A stretch of DNA of 64,000 nt from Siniperca chuatsi (GCF_020085105.1 NC_058062.1:3932945-3996944), one strand, 5' to 3'. Shown: positions 24,501-35,110, counted from the first letter of the stretch. Numbers and translations are program-made. Notes: generated by a model not told the origin, from the letters alone.

Positions 24501-24736
24501 AAAAATATAACTTCCAGCGATTCTACCTCCAGTATGAACACCAGCATTTCATCTGCTCTTCCACAGTGATGACAGTGACTGACACCAGCCTCATATCTAC
24601 TGTAAACACAGACCTGAGTGCTGCTGCCTTCCTTGTCCTGGATGAGACATTTCACATGCAGGCCAACATGAAGAAGAAAAAGCAGCAGCCCCTAAAACTC
24701 ACCAAAGAAGAGCATGAAAATGTGTGTAAAATATGA
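24488..24736 (+). other. Open frame next to minisatellite, possible exon
   Basis: An 82-codon stretch without stops begins in the edge of the minisatellite and ends in TGA. It reads WEKYNFQRFYLQYEHQHFIC, later AAAFLVLDETFHMQANMKKK and LTKEEHENVCKI. Composition looks more protein-like than the surroundings. A phase-0 donor at AAT|GTGTGT (24722) would join the EF-hand exon at 25910, which also begins in phase 0. A second frame is also open for part of it, and it may simply belong to a repeat. I recognise no family. Confidence 0.25.
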
Positions 24737-24839
24737 AGCAACAGTCAAAGAAACAGAGAAACATACTGGTTTTTATGGGCGCGAAAAAAAAAAATCATCT
24801 TCCAGGAAGTAGTGTGTTCAAAGAGTAGTTCTCTTGTCT

Positions 24840-25192
24840 GTACGGTAAATATAAAGCTACCACTAGCAACAGGTTAGCTTAGCTTAGCACAAATGCTGGA
24901 AACAGGGCAAAACAGCTAGCCTGGCAGGAAGTTGCTGTGACCTGCCAAGAAATAGTCCAGCACATAACCCCCCTAAAACCCCAACTTGTCATTTTTACAC
25001 TCTGTTTTTTGTACAGATTAAACTAATTATGTTTATTAATGAGCTTTAGAGGTGGTGGGTATTTTTGGACAGAGCAAGACTAGTTGTTCTCTGTTTTCAG
25101 GCGTTGTGCTTAGCTAAGCTAAGCTAATTGTTTGCTGGGTGTAGCTTCATATTTACAGTACAGAAGGATGAAAGAGTGGTATCATGCTAGCA
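24840..25192. repeat. AGCTAGCCTGGCT foldback element, both arms
   Basis: Left arm GGTTAGCTTAGCTTAGCACA and AGCTAGCCTGGCAGG, a short centre around CAAGAAATAGTCCAGCACAT, then the inverted arm TTAGCTAAGCTAAGCTAATT. The RNA or single strand could form a very long hairpin. Confidence 0.7.
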
Positions 25193-25194
25193 GG

Positions 25195-25735
25195 CTAAAA
25201 ACCTTCTCTGAACCACTTTGGTCCAGACTGAAATATCAGCAACTTTGCATGGTTTGCTATCAGATTTTGTACAGTCATTCATGGTCCCCAGAGGCTGAAT
25301 CCTACTGATTTTGGTGATCCTCTGACTTTCCTCTAGCGCCACCAGCAGGTTGGTACTTTTGGCTTTTAGTGAAATGTATTAAATGGACTGTCATGAAATT
25401 TGGTACAAACATTCATGTTCCCCTCAGGATAAATTGTAATCATTTGGTCATCTCTTAACTTTCCATCTAGCGCCATCTTCAGGTCAAAATTTTGATTTGT
25501 CCAATACTTTGGTTTGTGACTAAATACCTGCAAAACTAATCACATGTTAGCATTGTCATTGTGAGCATGTTAGCATGATGACGTTAGCATTAGCTGTACT
25601 TTGTCTTTAGTGCTAGTTTAGTTTATTAGTTTATTAAATTTTTTTGTATATGTATGTGCATGTTAGCATGTAGCTCAAAGCACCGCACCTCACAAAATCG
25701 CTAGCATGGCTGTAGACTCTAAATCTTGTTACATT
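25195..25735 (+). repeat. TTAGCATGCTAAC-family copy
   Basis: Long copy just before the EF-hand exon: CACTTTGGTCCAGACTGAAA, CTAGCGCCACCAGCAGGTTG, CCTGCAAAACTAATCACATG and GCATGGCTGTAGACTC. Confidence 0.75.
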
Positions 25736-25909
25736 ACTAACAAGCTACTTGACATAATCAGATGTTGAAGGCTTTATGGGAAATTTACTAGACGTAAATC
25801 CATCCATTCATAGTGTTAACTCTATAAAACGTATCTTTACATAAGTACACCTGTGATGATACAAGTAAGTGCCATTATCACATGTGATTTGTCTGAAACA
25901 TTGTTTAAG

Positions 25910-26081
25910 GTTTTCATGGACAAAACCTCCAGGGCCTTCAGCTCCAACAGTCTGGAGTTTCAGAGCTTCCTGGCTGACATGATTCGGTGGTTTTCGGACC
26001 GTCAGCAGCAGGTGGACGAGCTGTTCAGCCACAGTGACACAGACAGAAGTGGATCAGTCAACCTGAAGGATTTCGAGCTGG
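25910..26081 (+). CDS. EF-hand/Ubl gene: EF-hand exon
   Basis: 172 nt, acceptor TTGTTTAAG, donor GTAATC, phase 0 in and phase 1 out. It encodes VFMDKTSRAFSSNSLEFQSF, a helix FLADMIRWFSDRQQQVDELF and the loop DTDRSGSVNLKD. The acceptor has a weak pyrimidine tract, so the 5' border is less certain than the donor. The frame stays open upstream to a GTG at 25853. Confidence 0.72.
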
Positions 26082-29000
26082 GTAATCCATCTTCTCTCTG
26101 CACCGTCATCCCCAAAGTCTGAACAAGCTGTGGGGAATGTGTCCCCCTGCCCTTCCCTTCCTCTTTAGGAAACAATTATAGTATTTTCTGTGATTCTGGT
26201 TTTTATACACTAAGATCTGCGGGGGCTGAAAACTCTCCCAACTCTTTTTCACAGCAGCCTTCAGTGTCTGTTCCAGCTCCTGTGAATGTCAGATAAAGAT
26301 AATCTTGAAGGAAAAAGAGATTAGAAAGAGATATGGGTCAGTATTAACCAAATGCCACAGTGTGGTTGTACTGAAGTATTTATGGAGGGTACTGTGAGTC
26401 AGACTTTTGATAATGCAAGCAGTGGCTCATTTCCTCTTATCCCCTCTCGCAGATAAGAGCAGCTGGCTCTGGGAAACAAAACCAGGACAATGTTCCTTTT
26501 GTCTGTCAAACTTCAGGCACTCTGAGTAAACTAGACTTTTGTACTGAAGGGTGTTTAAGGAGCTCCAAGACCTGCAGGACAATAACTTTGAGGTGCAGAC
26601 CGTGATTCACTGGGAATCGCTGCTTTTCAGTAAGCAAGAAAACCGACAGCATTTGGTAAATTCCTAATTTACCGTTTGACCAGGTTTACCAAACTACACA
26701 GGAATCCTCACACATAAATATTCAAGACAAAGCATCATAGCAATGGCAGTAGGTCAAACCAATGCCATGGGGATGAAAACCACATTATAAACAATAGAAT
26801 TAGACAGATGAAGCAGATGTCGAACCACTGACTGCATGCAGCTGTAGGAATAGTTAACTGATGACAGATTACAGATTACATTACATTGATTACAGATTTT
26901 TAAATATCTTGTATTAACCAAACAGTGTCCTCTGTTTCTGGTGTAATGAAGGTTCATCCTTGACCATAGACGCAAAGGGAAGGGAAATTCATTGTTATGT
27001 ATTTTAGCTAATGTATCCCAGGTCATCTGCCCTTTGAGAGAGTCGGGGGGCTAAAGATGGAGGGTGTCGTACGGACTGTAAAGCCCCTTCAGGCAAATTT
27101 GTGAAAATGATCTTGACTTGACTTTTTCAAACTTTTTCGAGTAGTTGACATTTGTGTTTTCACACATTCACGTCCCATCCATAAATTGTAAAATCAACTT
27201 TTCCTCTAGCGCCATCATCAGGTCAAAATAAAAATTTGTCCAGTACTTTGGTTTATGACCAAATACTTGCAAAACTAATGACATTCCCATCAGCCTCAGC
27301 TGTACTTTGTGTTTACTGCTAATTTAGTTTAATTTGTTGCATTTATTTGTCAGGTACCATGTACAAAAAACATATACAAAGAGATTTTTATTGTACCACA
27401 TTTATCTACTAACTAATTCTCTGCAGTCACTGGATAAATAGCTAATGTTAGCATGCTAACATGCTAAACTAAGATGTTGAACATGCTAAACATTATACCT
27501 GCTAAACATCAGCATGTTAACATTAGCATTTAGCTCAAAGCACCGCTGTGCCTAAGTACAGCCTCACAGAGCTGCTGGCGTGGCTGCAGAGTCAAAGTCT
27601 ACGAGAAATAACTTAATGTTGGAGGAACGTTTAAAATAAGAAATCATAATTAGTTTTCTACATTTTCTGTTATCAAGAAAATGAGGCACTGACTAAAATT
27701 AACCTCAGTGTCGATCACTGAATTTGTGAACGCATGAGCAACTTTCCAAAATGTTTCTTTTTTTGTTGTATTGTTTTTTGTTGTCTGTTGTATTTTTAAG
27801 CCTGCACGATTTAAGAGGTTTTTGGAGCCTTCACAGAAAAGAAAATGTTAAGAAATCCAACTCAAAGAAATTGTTAATGTGGGTTTCGGAGGAGGGTTTT
27901 GTCCCATTATGGTCTGAATGTTGTTTCAAAGGCGTCCCTCTCAGGAGTGAATCATCAAATTTTAAAAAAATCAAAAAAGAGGTAGAGCAGACTAAACGTT
28001 ATTGATACTGAGAAAAACTCCATTAGCATTGATCCATGCGTCCCTGGCTGCAGGTCTGATGAACTTGGCCGTCCCTTGTCAGCAGTTTCAGCTCCACATG
28101 CTGAGTCAGCTGCTGAAGACCAACAACAACACGATCAGTTATCGAGACTTGAGCAGCCAAGTGCAGAGACGAAGGTAAAATAAACTGTTTCCCTTTGTTT
28201 GAGTGTCTGTTTAGTTTTTGTTTTTATTAACTGCGGCTGTTCTTCTGTCTTTCTGTCATCACAGGCTGAGTGACGGCGCAGAGATCGACTCCGGTTTGGA
28301 AAGAAGTCCTCACCGTCAGCTGTTAAACCCTGACAAGGACAAGTACCCCATGTAGGTTAACGCGCGTGAAGACAGAGATCAGTTTGTAAAACTGTACATC
28401 TACTCAAGTACTGGACTTAAGTACAATGTTGAGGTACTTGAGTATTTCCATTTTATGCTACTTTATACTTCTACTTCACTACATTTCAGAGCGAAATATT
28501 GTACTGTTTAAATACATTTTGACTACATTTATTGAGTGGTGGAAAAAGTACTCAGATCTTTTACTTAATTAAGTAAAAGTTGCAATACTATAGTGTAAAA
28601 ATACTCTGTTACAAGTGAAAGTCCTGCATTCAAACTCTTTTACTTAAGTAAAAGTACTAAAGTATTAGCATCAAAATATACTTAAAGTACCAAAAGTAAA
28701 AGTACTCATTATGCAGAATGGCCCATTAATGTATATTATATCACTGGATTATAATTACATTATAATACATTGATGTGTTCATCATTTTAATGTTGCAGCT
28801 GGTAAAGGTTTAATTACTTTATATTCTGCTGGGTAGCTTCACCTATAATAATACATCATAATTTATTAGTTGATTTATATTTTGTATCTATATCTGTAAA
28901 GTAACTAGCAACTAAAGTTAGCAAGTAAATGTAGTGGAGTAACAAGTATATAGTAGCATAAAATGGAAAAACTCAAGTACCTCAAAATTGTACTTAAGTA

Positions 29001-29959
29001 CAGTACTTGAGTAAATGTAGTTACATTCCACCACTGCATTTATCTCACAGCTATAGTTATTAGTTATTTTTCAGATTAAGATTTTACATTAAAAACATAT
29101 GAGTTTATAAAATACAACGAATTGTTGAAGCTTAAATCCTTTTGACCCGTAATAAATAAATCAGTCCAGTTGAGGCCCCTTGTTGTATTGGTAAAGGATG
29201 AATACTGAATACTTCTTCCACCACTTGTAAACACAGATAAAACAACGTCATAAAATCCCTCACTTGTATTTAGAGTAAAGAAAAGGATCAGCAGCTTGTT
29301 TGAACTTTATTTAAATTATAATAAAGCCATCAAACATGTCCCCGAACATGTTCAACAGTCTCTCTTCTGAGCAGCTTCGGGCTGAGTTGACCTTCAGACC
29401 GAACCTCCATGTGTGCGGTTAACCAGTCAGAGTTATTTCTGAGCGTAGAAGTAAATCACACTGAGATCCTGTAACTTCAGGACACCTGAAGACTCAACAG
29501 CTACGTAAACAAAGGAGTCCTCACTTCGACCTTTAGACAAGTGTTGGTGCCTTTTTTGACCTGGATGCCATAATTGTTTTGTGTGTGTGTGTGTGTGAGT
29601 GGTGTAAAGTAACTAACTCTTGTAAAGTTACTCAAGTACTGTACTTAAGTACAATTTTGAGTACTTAAGTACAATTTTTAACGAAACATCAGATATAACA
29701 GGAAAACACTGACAGGGAACATTTTACTGCACAGTGAGTACTTGTACTTTGGTGCTTGAAGTACATTTTGCTGATAATACTTAGACACTTTTCCTTAAGT
29801 AAGGTTTTGAATGCAGGACTTGAGTATTTTCACAGTGTGGTATTCGTACTTTTACTTAAGTGTCTGAATACTTCTTCCACCATTGATTATTTTGGATAAA
29901 AATGAGACTTTATTGATCCCTTGGTGAAATTCACAAGCTACTCGGCAGTATATATATAT

Positions 29960-30025
<66 letters not shown>

Positions 30026-30919
30026 CTCCACCTTTACCAGCTGCAACATTAAAGTGATGAACACATTAATGCGTCAATAATTATATGATTTTACTTTTGT
30101 ACTGTATATTTTGATGCTGTACTTTTGTACTTTTACTTAAGTAAAATTCTGAATGCAGGACTTTCCTACACTGTGGTATTGCTACTTTTACACAGCTAGT
30201 TAGCTGGACATGAAATGTTTGCAGCTTATTAGAGCAGATAAACACACTGTTTAATTAATTATTTCACACTTTCGCTCTTGTGTTTTTGGTTTTGGAAAGG
30301 TGATAAAAACACACAACGCTCCAAACTCTTTATGTACTGAGTGTCGCTCTCATTACAGCCCCATGTACACCGCATCCAAAGAAAGAAATACAAAGATTGC
30401 GAACGGTCAGCTGTTTTTGAAATGCAAAATGAATTATTTACTTCTTGACAGTTTTTTTGACAGTGAATTGCAACACAGACAGGAAACGTATGTCAGGTTT
30501 TATAAAACATGTCAGGTCAAGTTGATCTGTATAACCCATAATTACAGCCAATTACGTTCACAAACAGGTTCATCCGCCTGAGTGTCCGACTGATCCCCTT
30601 CGACGCCGCTGCAGCCCATCCAGGGAACTTTGAGCTGGTTTTGTCGAGCAGCAGCAGAGTTTTCAGTCTGATCAGGATGATCCAGGACCGGGTCGGGATC
30701 CAGACCTCCAGGCTGGAGGTTTTCCAGAGCAGAGAGCCCACGCAGGAGGCCCGCCTGCCCCCAGAGAGCTCTCTGGAGGAGTGTGGCTTCAAAGGGGGGC
30801 CAGAGGAAACTCCTCCAGAGGACACTGTGTACTACGACTACAGACTGCTGTTTACAGACTGTCCCATCCTCAACTGTGACCACTACTTCGGGTCAAAGAG
30901 CAGCAGCCAGAGTCCATAA
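25910..30919 (+). CDS. Unrecognised EF-hand and ubiquitin-like protein, last four exons
   Basis: Four exons (25910-26081, 28054-28174, 28265-28351, 30568-30919) join without a frame break into 243 residues plus stop. A canonical EF-hand loop sits at residues 43-54 (DTDRSGSVNLKD; Asp at 1, 3 and 12, Gly at 6). A second EF-hand-like unit follows (LLKTNNNTISYRD), with Asp missing at loop position 1. Next comes a short polar linker (SGLERSPHRQLLNPDKDKYP), and then about 115 residues with a beta-grasp, ubiquitin-like look: strand, hairpin, helix FSLIRMIQDRVGI, strand RLEVFQ, ending YYDYRLLFTDCPILNCDHYF. I do not recognise the family. The true start is unknown: exon 25910 opens in phase 0 and has in-frame ATGs at 25856 and 25916, but earlier exons are likely. 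A soluble calcium-binding adaptor is a guess. Confidence 0.72.
26082..28053 (+). other. Intron of EF-hand/Ubl gene with one repeat copy
   Basis: Intron of about 2.0 kb between the two EF-hand exons. Besides the repeat at about 27165-27605, I see no feature. Chance open frames near 26754-27026 and 27751-28005 lack coding character. Confidence 0.6.
27165..27605 (+). repeat. TTAGCATGCTAAC-family copy with 18-bp perfect palindrome
   Basis: CTAGCGCCATCATCAGGTCA, CCCATCAGCCTCAGCTGTAC, then ATGTTAGCATGCTAACAT at 27445-27462, a perfect palindrome. It lies in the intron between the two EF-hand exons. Confidence 0.75.
28054..28174 (+). CDS. EF-hand/Ubl gene: second, degenerate EF-hand exon
   Basis: 121 nt from acceptor TGGCTGCAG to donor GTAAAA. 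It completes a Gly codon and encodes LMNLAVPCQQFQLHMLSQLL followed by KTNNNTISYRDLSSQVQRR. The helix-loop-helix spacing fits an EF-hand, but the loop lacks the acidic first residue, so calcium binding is unlikely. Confidence 0.75.
28265..28351 (+). CDS. EF-hand/Ubl gene: linker exon
   Basis: 87 nt from acceptor CTGTCATCACAG to donor GTAGGT. It encodes LSDGAEIDSGLERSPHRQLL and NPDKDKYP, a polar, probably flexible linker. The phase (one base in, two bases out) joins both neighbours. If the donor is not used, the reading continues ATG TAG and stops at once. Confidence 0.75.
28395..29225 (+). repeat. Older CAGTGGTGGAA-family copy split by a younger copy
   Basis: The left part runs from TACTCAAGTACTGGACTTAA to CTACATTTAT and the right part resumes at CATTTATCTCACAGC, ending CTTCTTCCACCACTTG. 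Its continuity across the inner element shows nesting. Both lie in the 2.2-kb intron before the terminal exon of the EF-hand/Ubl gene. Confidence 0.7.
28534..29036 (-). mobile_element. Complete CAGTGGTGGAA-family MITE (hAT-like)
   Basis: About 503 bp bounded by GAGTGGTGGAA and its inverted partner TTCCACCACTG. It is flanked by CATTTATT on the left and CATTTATC on the right, an 8-bp duplication with one difference, which fits a hAT-type insertion. It is inserted into an older copy of the same family lying in the opposite orientation (about 28395-28533 and 29037-29225). Confidence 0.75.
29580..29598 (+). repeat. GT microsatellite
   Basis: About nine GT units in the intron before the last exon of the EF-hand/Ubl gene. 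Confidence 0.85.
29895..29948 (+). repeat. Short LINE-tail fragment
   Basis: GACTTTATTGATCCCTTGGT and the following GAAATTCACAAG match a widespread fish retroelement tail. It abuts the TA/CA microsatellite that begins at 29949. Confidence 0.45.
29949..30024. repeat. Compound TA/CA microsatellite
   Basis: TATATA, then about nine CA units, then more than twenty TA units. It sits in the EF-hand/Ubl gene intron, about 540 bp before the last exon. Confidence 0.95.
30568..30919 (+). CDS. EF-hand/Ubl gene: ubiquitin-like terminal exon
   Basis: 352 nt from acceptor TTCACAAACAG to a TAA stop. It encodes FIRLSVRLIPFDAAAAHPGN, FELVLSSSSRVFSLIRMIQD, RVGIQTSRLEVFQ, a Pro/Glu-rich loop, then YYDYRLLFTDCPILNCDHYF and a short Ser-rich tail. 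GC content and codon use are clearly higher than in the flanks. The beta-beta-alpha-beta order suggests a ubiquitin or RA-like fold (inference from pattern only). The minus-strand open frames here are shadows. Confidence 0.8.
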
Positions 30920-30974
30920 ATCACATAACTGTCCAACTGTGTCTTTAGCCCTGCATGCTAGCAGTGCGGCTATA

Positions 30975-31500
30975 GAGATGTTGGTCGTCCAGCACTTTGG
31001 TCCAGACTTAAATCTCTCAACAACTATTGGACGGATTGCTATGAAATTCACGTCCTCATCCGGATAAATTGTAATTACTTTGGTTTTACTTCAACTTTTC
31101 ATCTAGCGCCGTCATCTGGTTAAACTTTTAATTCGTCCACTGCTTTGGTTTATGACCAAACTCCTGCAAAACTAGTGCCATTCCCATCAGCCTCAGCTGT
31201 ACCAGCTGTTACATTAGCATGCTAACACGCTTACCTAAGATGGTGAACATGGTAAACAATAAACCTGCTAATCATCCGCATGTTAGCATCATTATACAGT
31301 CTGTGGTTAGCATTGTCAATGTGAGCATGCTATCAAGCTGATGTTAGCATTTAGCTCAAAGTACAGTCTCACAGAGCCCACAGAAAGGACCACAAAGAAC
31401 ATTAAACTCATACAAACAGAGCAGACGTATTGTACCAGATTTAGCTACTAGCTCATTTCCATTGGATACTTAGCAAATGTTAGCATGCTAACACAATATA
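30975..31500 (+). repeat. TTAGCATGCTAAC-family copy in the 3' flank of the EF-hand/Ubl gene
   Basis: GCACTTTGGTCCAGACTTAA, CATCTAGCGCCGTCATCTGG, CATTAGCATGCTAACACGC and a second palindromic core near 31477. If the AATAAA at 31583 is used, the repeat is part of the 3' untranslated region. Confidence 0.7.
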
Positions 31501-31582
31501 ATACTTTCTATTGTCAATTGTTTCTATTGTCACAGTGCAGTGTCATATTTTTGTTAATTTTCTTATTCAAATTTTCTTATTT

Positions 31583-31588
31583 AATAAA
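31583..31588 (+). promoter_or_regulatory. possible poly(A) signal of the EF-hand/Ubl gene
   Basis: AATAAA followed by a T/GT-rich stretch (GTTATTTTGTAC), about 660 bp after the stop at 30919. If used, the 3' untranslated region would contain most of a dispersed repeat copy. Another AATAAA lies near 31685. Confidence 0.4.
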
Positions 31589-32799
31589 GTTATTTTGTAC
31601 AACAACTTTATGAATTATACTATAAGATGTCTTGATGTTGACTTAAGCAGGACTAAATCCACTGTGTACGCTGGATAAATTAATAAATAAAGCTGCTGAG
31701 TGAGCTCTGTTTATTCCAACAGGAAACTTTAAAGAACTTAAAAAATACAATATTATCTCACTGGGAAGATTAATTGATGGGTGAATTAACAGCAGAGCAA
31801 TTATACGTACATACAAACATATGTATATCTTTTGAAGGGGTGACTGCGGCCTCCGTCTTCACAAATTACAAGCCATGTTTTCATGGTTCTGGTTGATTGT
31901 CAGCAGGTGTGATTGATTGTTTTCATGGCTCTTAGTTCTGGGAAAGTGTGGGAGGCTATTTAGGTCAAACCATGGCTACTATTTAGGTTTAAAATTAGCT
32001 TTTGTGCAGCTGTCACCAGCGCAACTCACACTATCCTAAGATCAGAACGGTGAATATATTACTAATTTGGTTCAGGCAGCAGGAGGACTTTGGTTAGTGA
32101 AGGTTTATGGTGTTCACTGTGGACCTTTTCTGTGTTAAACCAAGACCCGGCTCTTTCCCTCAACCAAGTGCAGTGAGCGCCTTAACATAACCATAAAATA
32201 ATGTAATAATGCTGCGGTACATTCAGTGCATCTTGTGATTAACATTTCCTCATTATGTTGATTAAAAACAATCTGTGCGGCATCATGTGTCCTCCAAAAC
32301 ATACTTGCTGTTGCAGATTAGTACTATATAAATAATAGGCCCAGTTTCTAGGAGACAGGGTTAAACTTTGACGTGTCTAACATGTATGAAAACATAAATG
32401 TATGACACAAAGCTGTGTCCTGAGTTTGGTGACATTCATCAATTTTGCATTTGAATTTCCAATTTTTAATCTAACTTTTTTTTACACATCAACAGAAAAG
32501 AAGTTAAACAGCTGATTTAATATAATTTAATACTGAGTTAAATATTCAAACCCCCAAAAAGATAAATATATATTTTTTATAGCTGCACTATTACATTAAG
32601 TAGATAATTCTGGATGTTTAGTGCATCATTTCAAACAAAGTTTCCCTGTAATTCAACATGAAATATTTTGCGTCTTTGAAAAACGTCACGATCTGGAATA
32701 AAACTTAAAGGCTCTGCTCACCAACGCAGGTGATTTCAGTTAACTTGACTAATCGCACCTCTGCTCAGGTTGACGATGGCAGGAGATATTTTGGACAGG

Positions 32800-33135
32800 A
32801 GTGGAAGAAGTATTCAGATCCTTTACTTAAGTAAAAGCACTAATATCACATTGTGAAAATACTCCTCCACATTTAAAAGTCTGGCATTCAAAACCTTAAG
32901 TAAAAGTACTTGTTGGGCAGAATGATTTTAATGTTACAGCTTGTGGAGGTGGCACAAATTTTAACTACTTTATGTACTGTTGGATAGTTTAATTTACAGC
33001 ACAATATCATCTTTTATTTATAGCTTAATGATATGTTTTGATTGTGATGGATGTAGTGGAGTAAAAAGTACAATATTTCCCTGCTGTGAGATGCAGTGGA
33101 GTAGAAGTAGAAAGTAGCAGTAAAGTAAAAGTAGT
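32800..33135 (-). repeat. CAGTGGTGGAA-family copy
   Basis: AGGAGTGGAAGAAGTATTCA opens it, with TTTACTTAAGTAAAAGCACT and GATGCAGTGGAGTAGAAGTA in the body. Confidence 0.65.
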
Positions 33136-33615
33136 AAAAGTTTTAAAATCAAAGCTGAGAATTAAAAGCCTGCAGTGCAAACAGAAAGTTGAACAATCAG
33201 GAAAGTTTGGTCTGAAACGAGGATTTATGTCAGAGAGCTGCAGGGGAGCTTCACACTCAGCACCTTCAGGCCTGTTTACACTTTAATTACACTCTCAGAT
33301 GTGTGTTAACATTTAAGTAACAGTGTGCAACATGGTAAAATTTGTATACCAATATAAAACAGTGTTTTTAATCGTGTCCTCAGGGGGGCACAGAGGCTGA
33401 ACTGTGCTGTGTTGGAGTCAGTGGAAAGTGCTTGGCTAGTGGAAACCACAGAGCAGCTATAAACAGCTGCTGGTGGCGGCCACTAAAGCGTGCCATGCAG
33501 CCGACACACCCAGCAGCGTCCCTGCTGCTCCACCCTGCCAGACTTTTACATTCCAGCTGCAAATGTAGTTCACTCCAAAAACCTGCTGCTGCTTCATTTG
33601 TTCACCCACCAACAC

Positions 33616-33638
33616 TCACACACACACACACACACACT
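33616..33638 (+). repeat. CA microsatellite
   Basis: About eleven CA units between the two convergent genes. Confidence 0.85.
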
Positions 33639-33947
33639 TTACAGGAGAAGATTTAGGCAAGAAGACACAATAATCAGAAAGTAACATTAGCAAAAGTGCA
33701 ACATTTTCAAAGTCAAAATAATATTTATTCCATAGTTTCAAAAATACTGCGCAATATAAATATTACAAAACTGAATACTTTGTGTGTCAATATACTTGAA
33801 CACTGTTTACATTAGGGACAGACTTAAGACGGGGGCTGCAGCAGTGTGTCGTTCTACAGTGTTAAACATATCAAAACATATCTGCTCTCAGATCAGTAAC
33901 TCTAAGATGTTTCATGGTTTGGGCCCAAACCACTGACAGTAAGGCTT

Positions 33948-34305
33948 TAAAGCAGAAGTTGGACATTTTAGGAAAAACGCTTATTCGCTTTCTTGCCAAC
34001 AGTTAGATGAGAGGATTGATATCACGCTCATGTCTGTCTGTTGAATATGAAACTACAACCAGTAGCCGGTTAGCTTAGCACAAAGGCTGGAAACAGACGA
34101 GATATAACGTGTTAATAATGAGCTTTAGAGGTGTTGATAGGTGGATTTTATTACTTTTTGACAGAGCCAGGCTAGCTGTTTCCATTCTTTATGCTAAGCT
34201 AAGCTAACCGGCTACAGCCTTATTCTTACTAGACATGAGAGTGATATCAATCTTCTTATCTAACTCTCTCATTATTTCCCAAAATATCAAACTATTCCTT
34301 TAATT
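33948..34305. repeat. AGCTAGCCTGGCT foldback element, both arms
   Basis: Outer ends GACATTTTAGGAAAAACGCT and its partner ATTTCCCAAAATATCAAACT face each other. The centre has been shortened, with GCTGGAAACAGACGAGATAT joining the arms directly. Confidence 0.7.
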
Positions 34306-34320
34306 CAATATAACTCGTAC

Positions 34321-34336
34321 GTGTGTGTGTGTGTGC
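34321..34336 (+). repeat. GT microsatellite
   Basis: Eight GT units just after a foldback element. Confidence 0.8.
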
Positions 34337-34564
34337 AGATGTGAATGCATTATGTACAGCTGATAAACTGAAGCAGAGGAAGTTGAACATTATGACACCA
34401 TCTCATTTTCCAATTAACAACAGAGTTCTTTTAGCTGTATGACAGCATATCTTTGGCTTTATTATTTTATGAGGGTTTTTGAAGTTGAGGAGTTTGAACC
34501 GATTTTTTTGGCCAGCAGAAACAAGCGTGTGAGCACAACACTGACACATCATCACCTTCTAAGT

Positions 34565-34990
34565 TGATCTGTTGAACTTGTTAGCAAACAGCTGCTTATT
34601 TACACTTCCAGCAGTTACAGAGCAACATATTCATTCATTAGGAGTCGTGTTTGTGTCACCTGATGAATGTAAGTCTAATACTCTCTCTCTGTTAGCTCTG
34701 TTTTTGGTCTCCAGCAACTCCTGAGGGAAACATCTGGCTCTTTAGCTGCTAAATGCTCCACTATGTTCACTAAGTGTGTCTGTTTGCTGCTGAGCAGGTA
34801 GTGTACTGTGGAGTTTTTTTGCCCAAAACGACGCTATGAGAGCGGCGAGAGTGAACCAAAACAGTAAAGTTGCAGCCGGACAGATAAACAATGAGCTGAA
34901 AGTCACTATAAAGCTCCTTTAAAGCCGACGGGAGCTGCAGATTCAGCTGATAATTCTCTGTAGGTTCATCACTTCGAGTCATTCGATCCA
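34565..34990 (-). repeat. Dispersed repeat, copy 2, uninterrupted
   Basis: Reverse-complement match to 2305-2402 plus 2873-3062. It retains about 120 bp (about 34757-34880) that are lost in copy 1. Confidence 0.7.
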
Positions 34991-35110
34991 TTGTTATGAT
35001 AAAAATATCGACTATAGCTGCTTAAAAGAGGAGCATGTAACCCTTCAGTTTGTTAAAGCTTAAAGATTTTCACCCAACTGTTCAAACATTCCTGTTGTTT
35101 AACCTGAACA

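Larger units (their letters stand above)
29600..30195 (+). repeat. CAGTGGTGGAA-family pieces around a microsatellite
   Basis: Parts at about 29600-29885 and 30025-30195 carry CTCAAGTACTGTACTTAAGT and TTTTACTTAAGTAAAATTCT. The TA/CA microsatellite and a LINE-tail scrap lie between them. Confidence 0.65.
31589..34564. other. Region between the convergent genes
   Basis: Beyond the repeats listed at 32800, 33616 and 33948, I see no gene. 33380-33600 is richer in GC but has only short frames. Confidence 0.5.

Noticed and set aside
30517..30883. Minus-strand frames of 102 and 113 codons
   Set aside because: Shadows of the terminal exon of the plus-strand EF-hand/Ubl gene.
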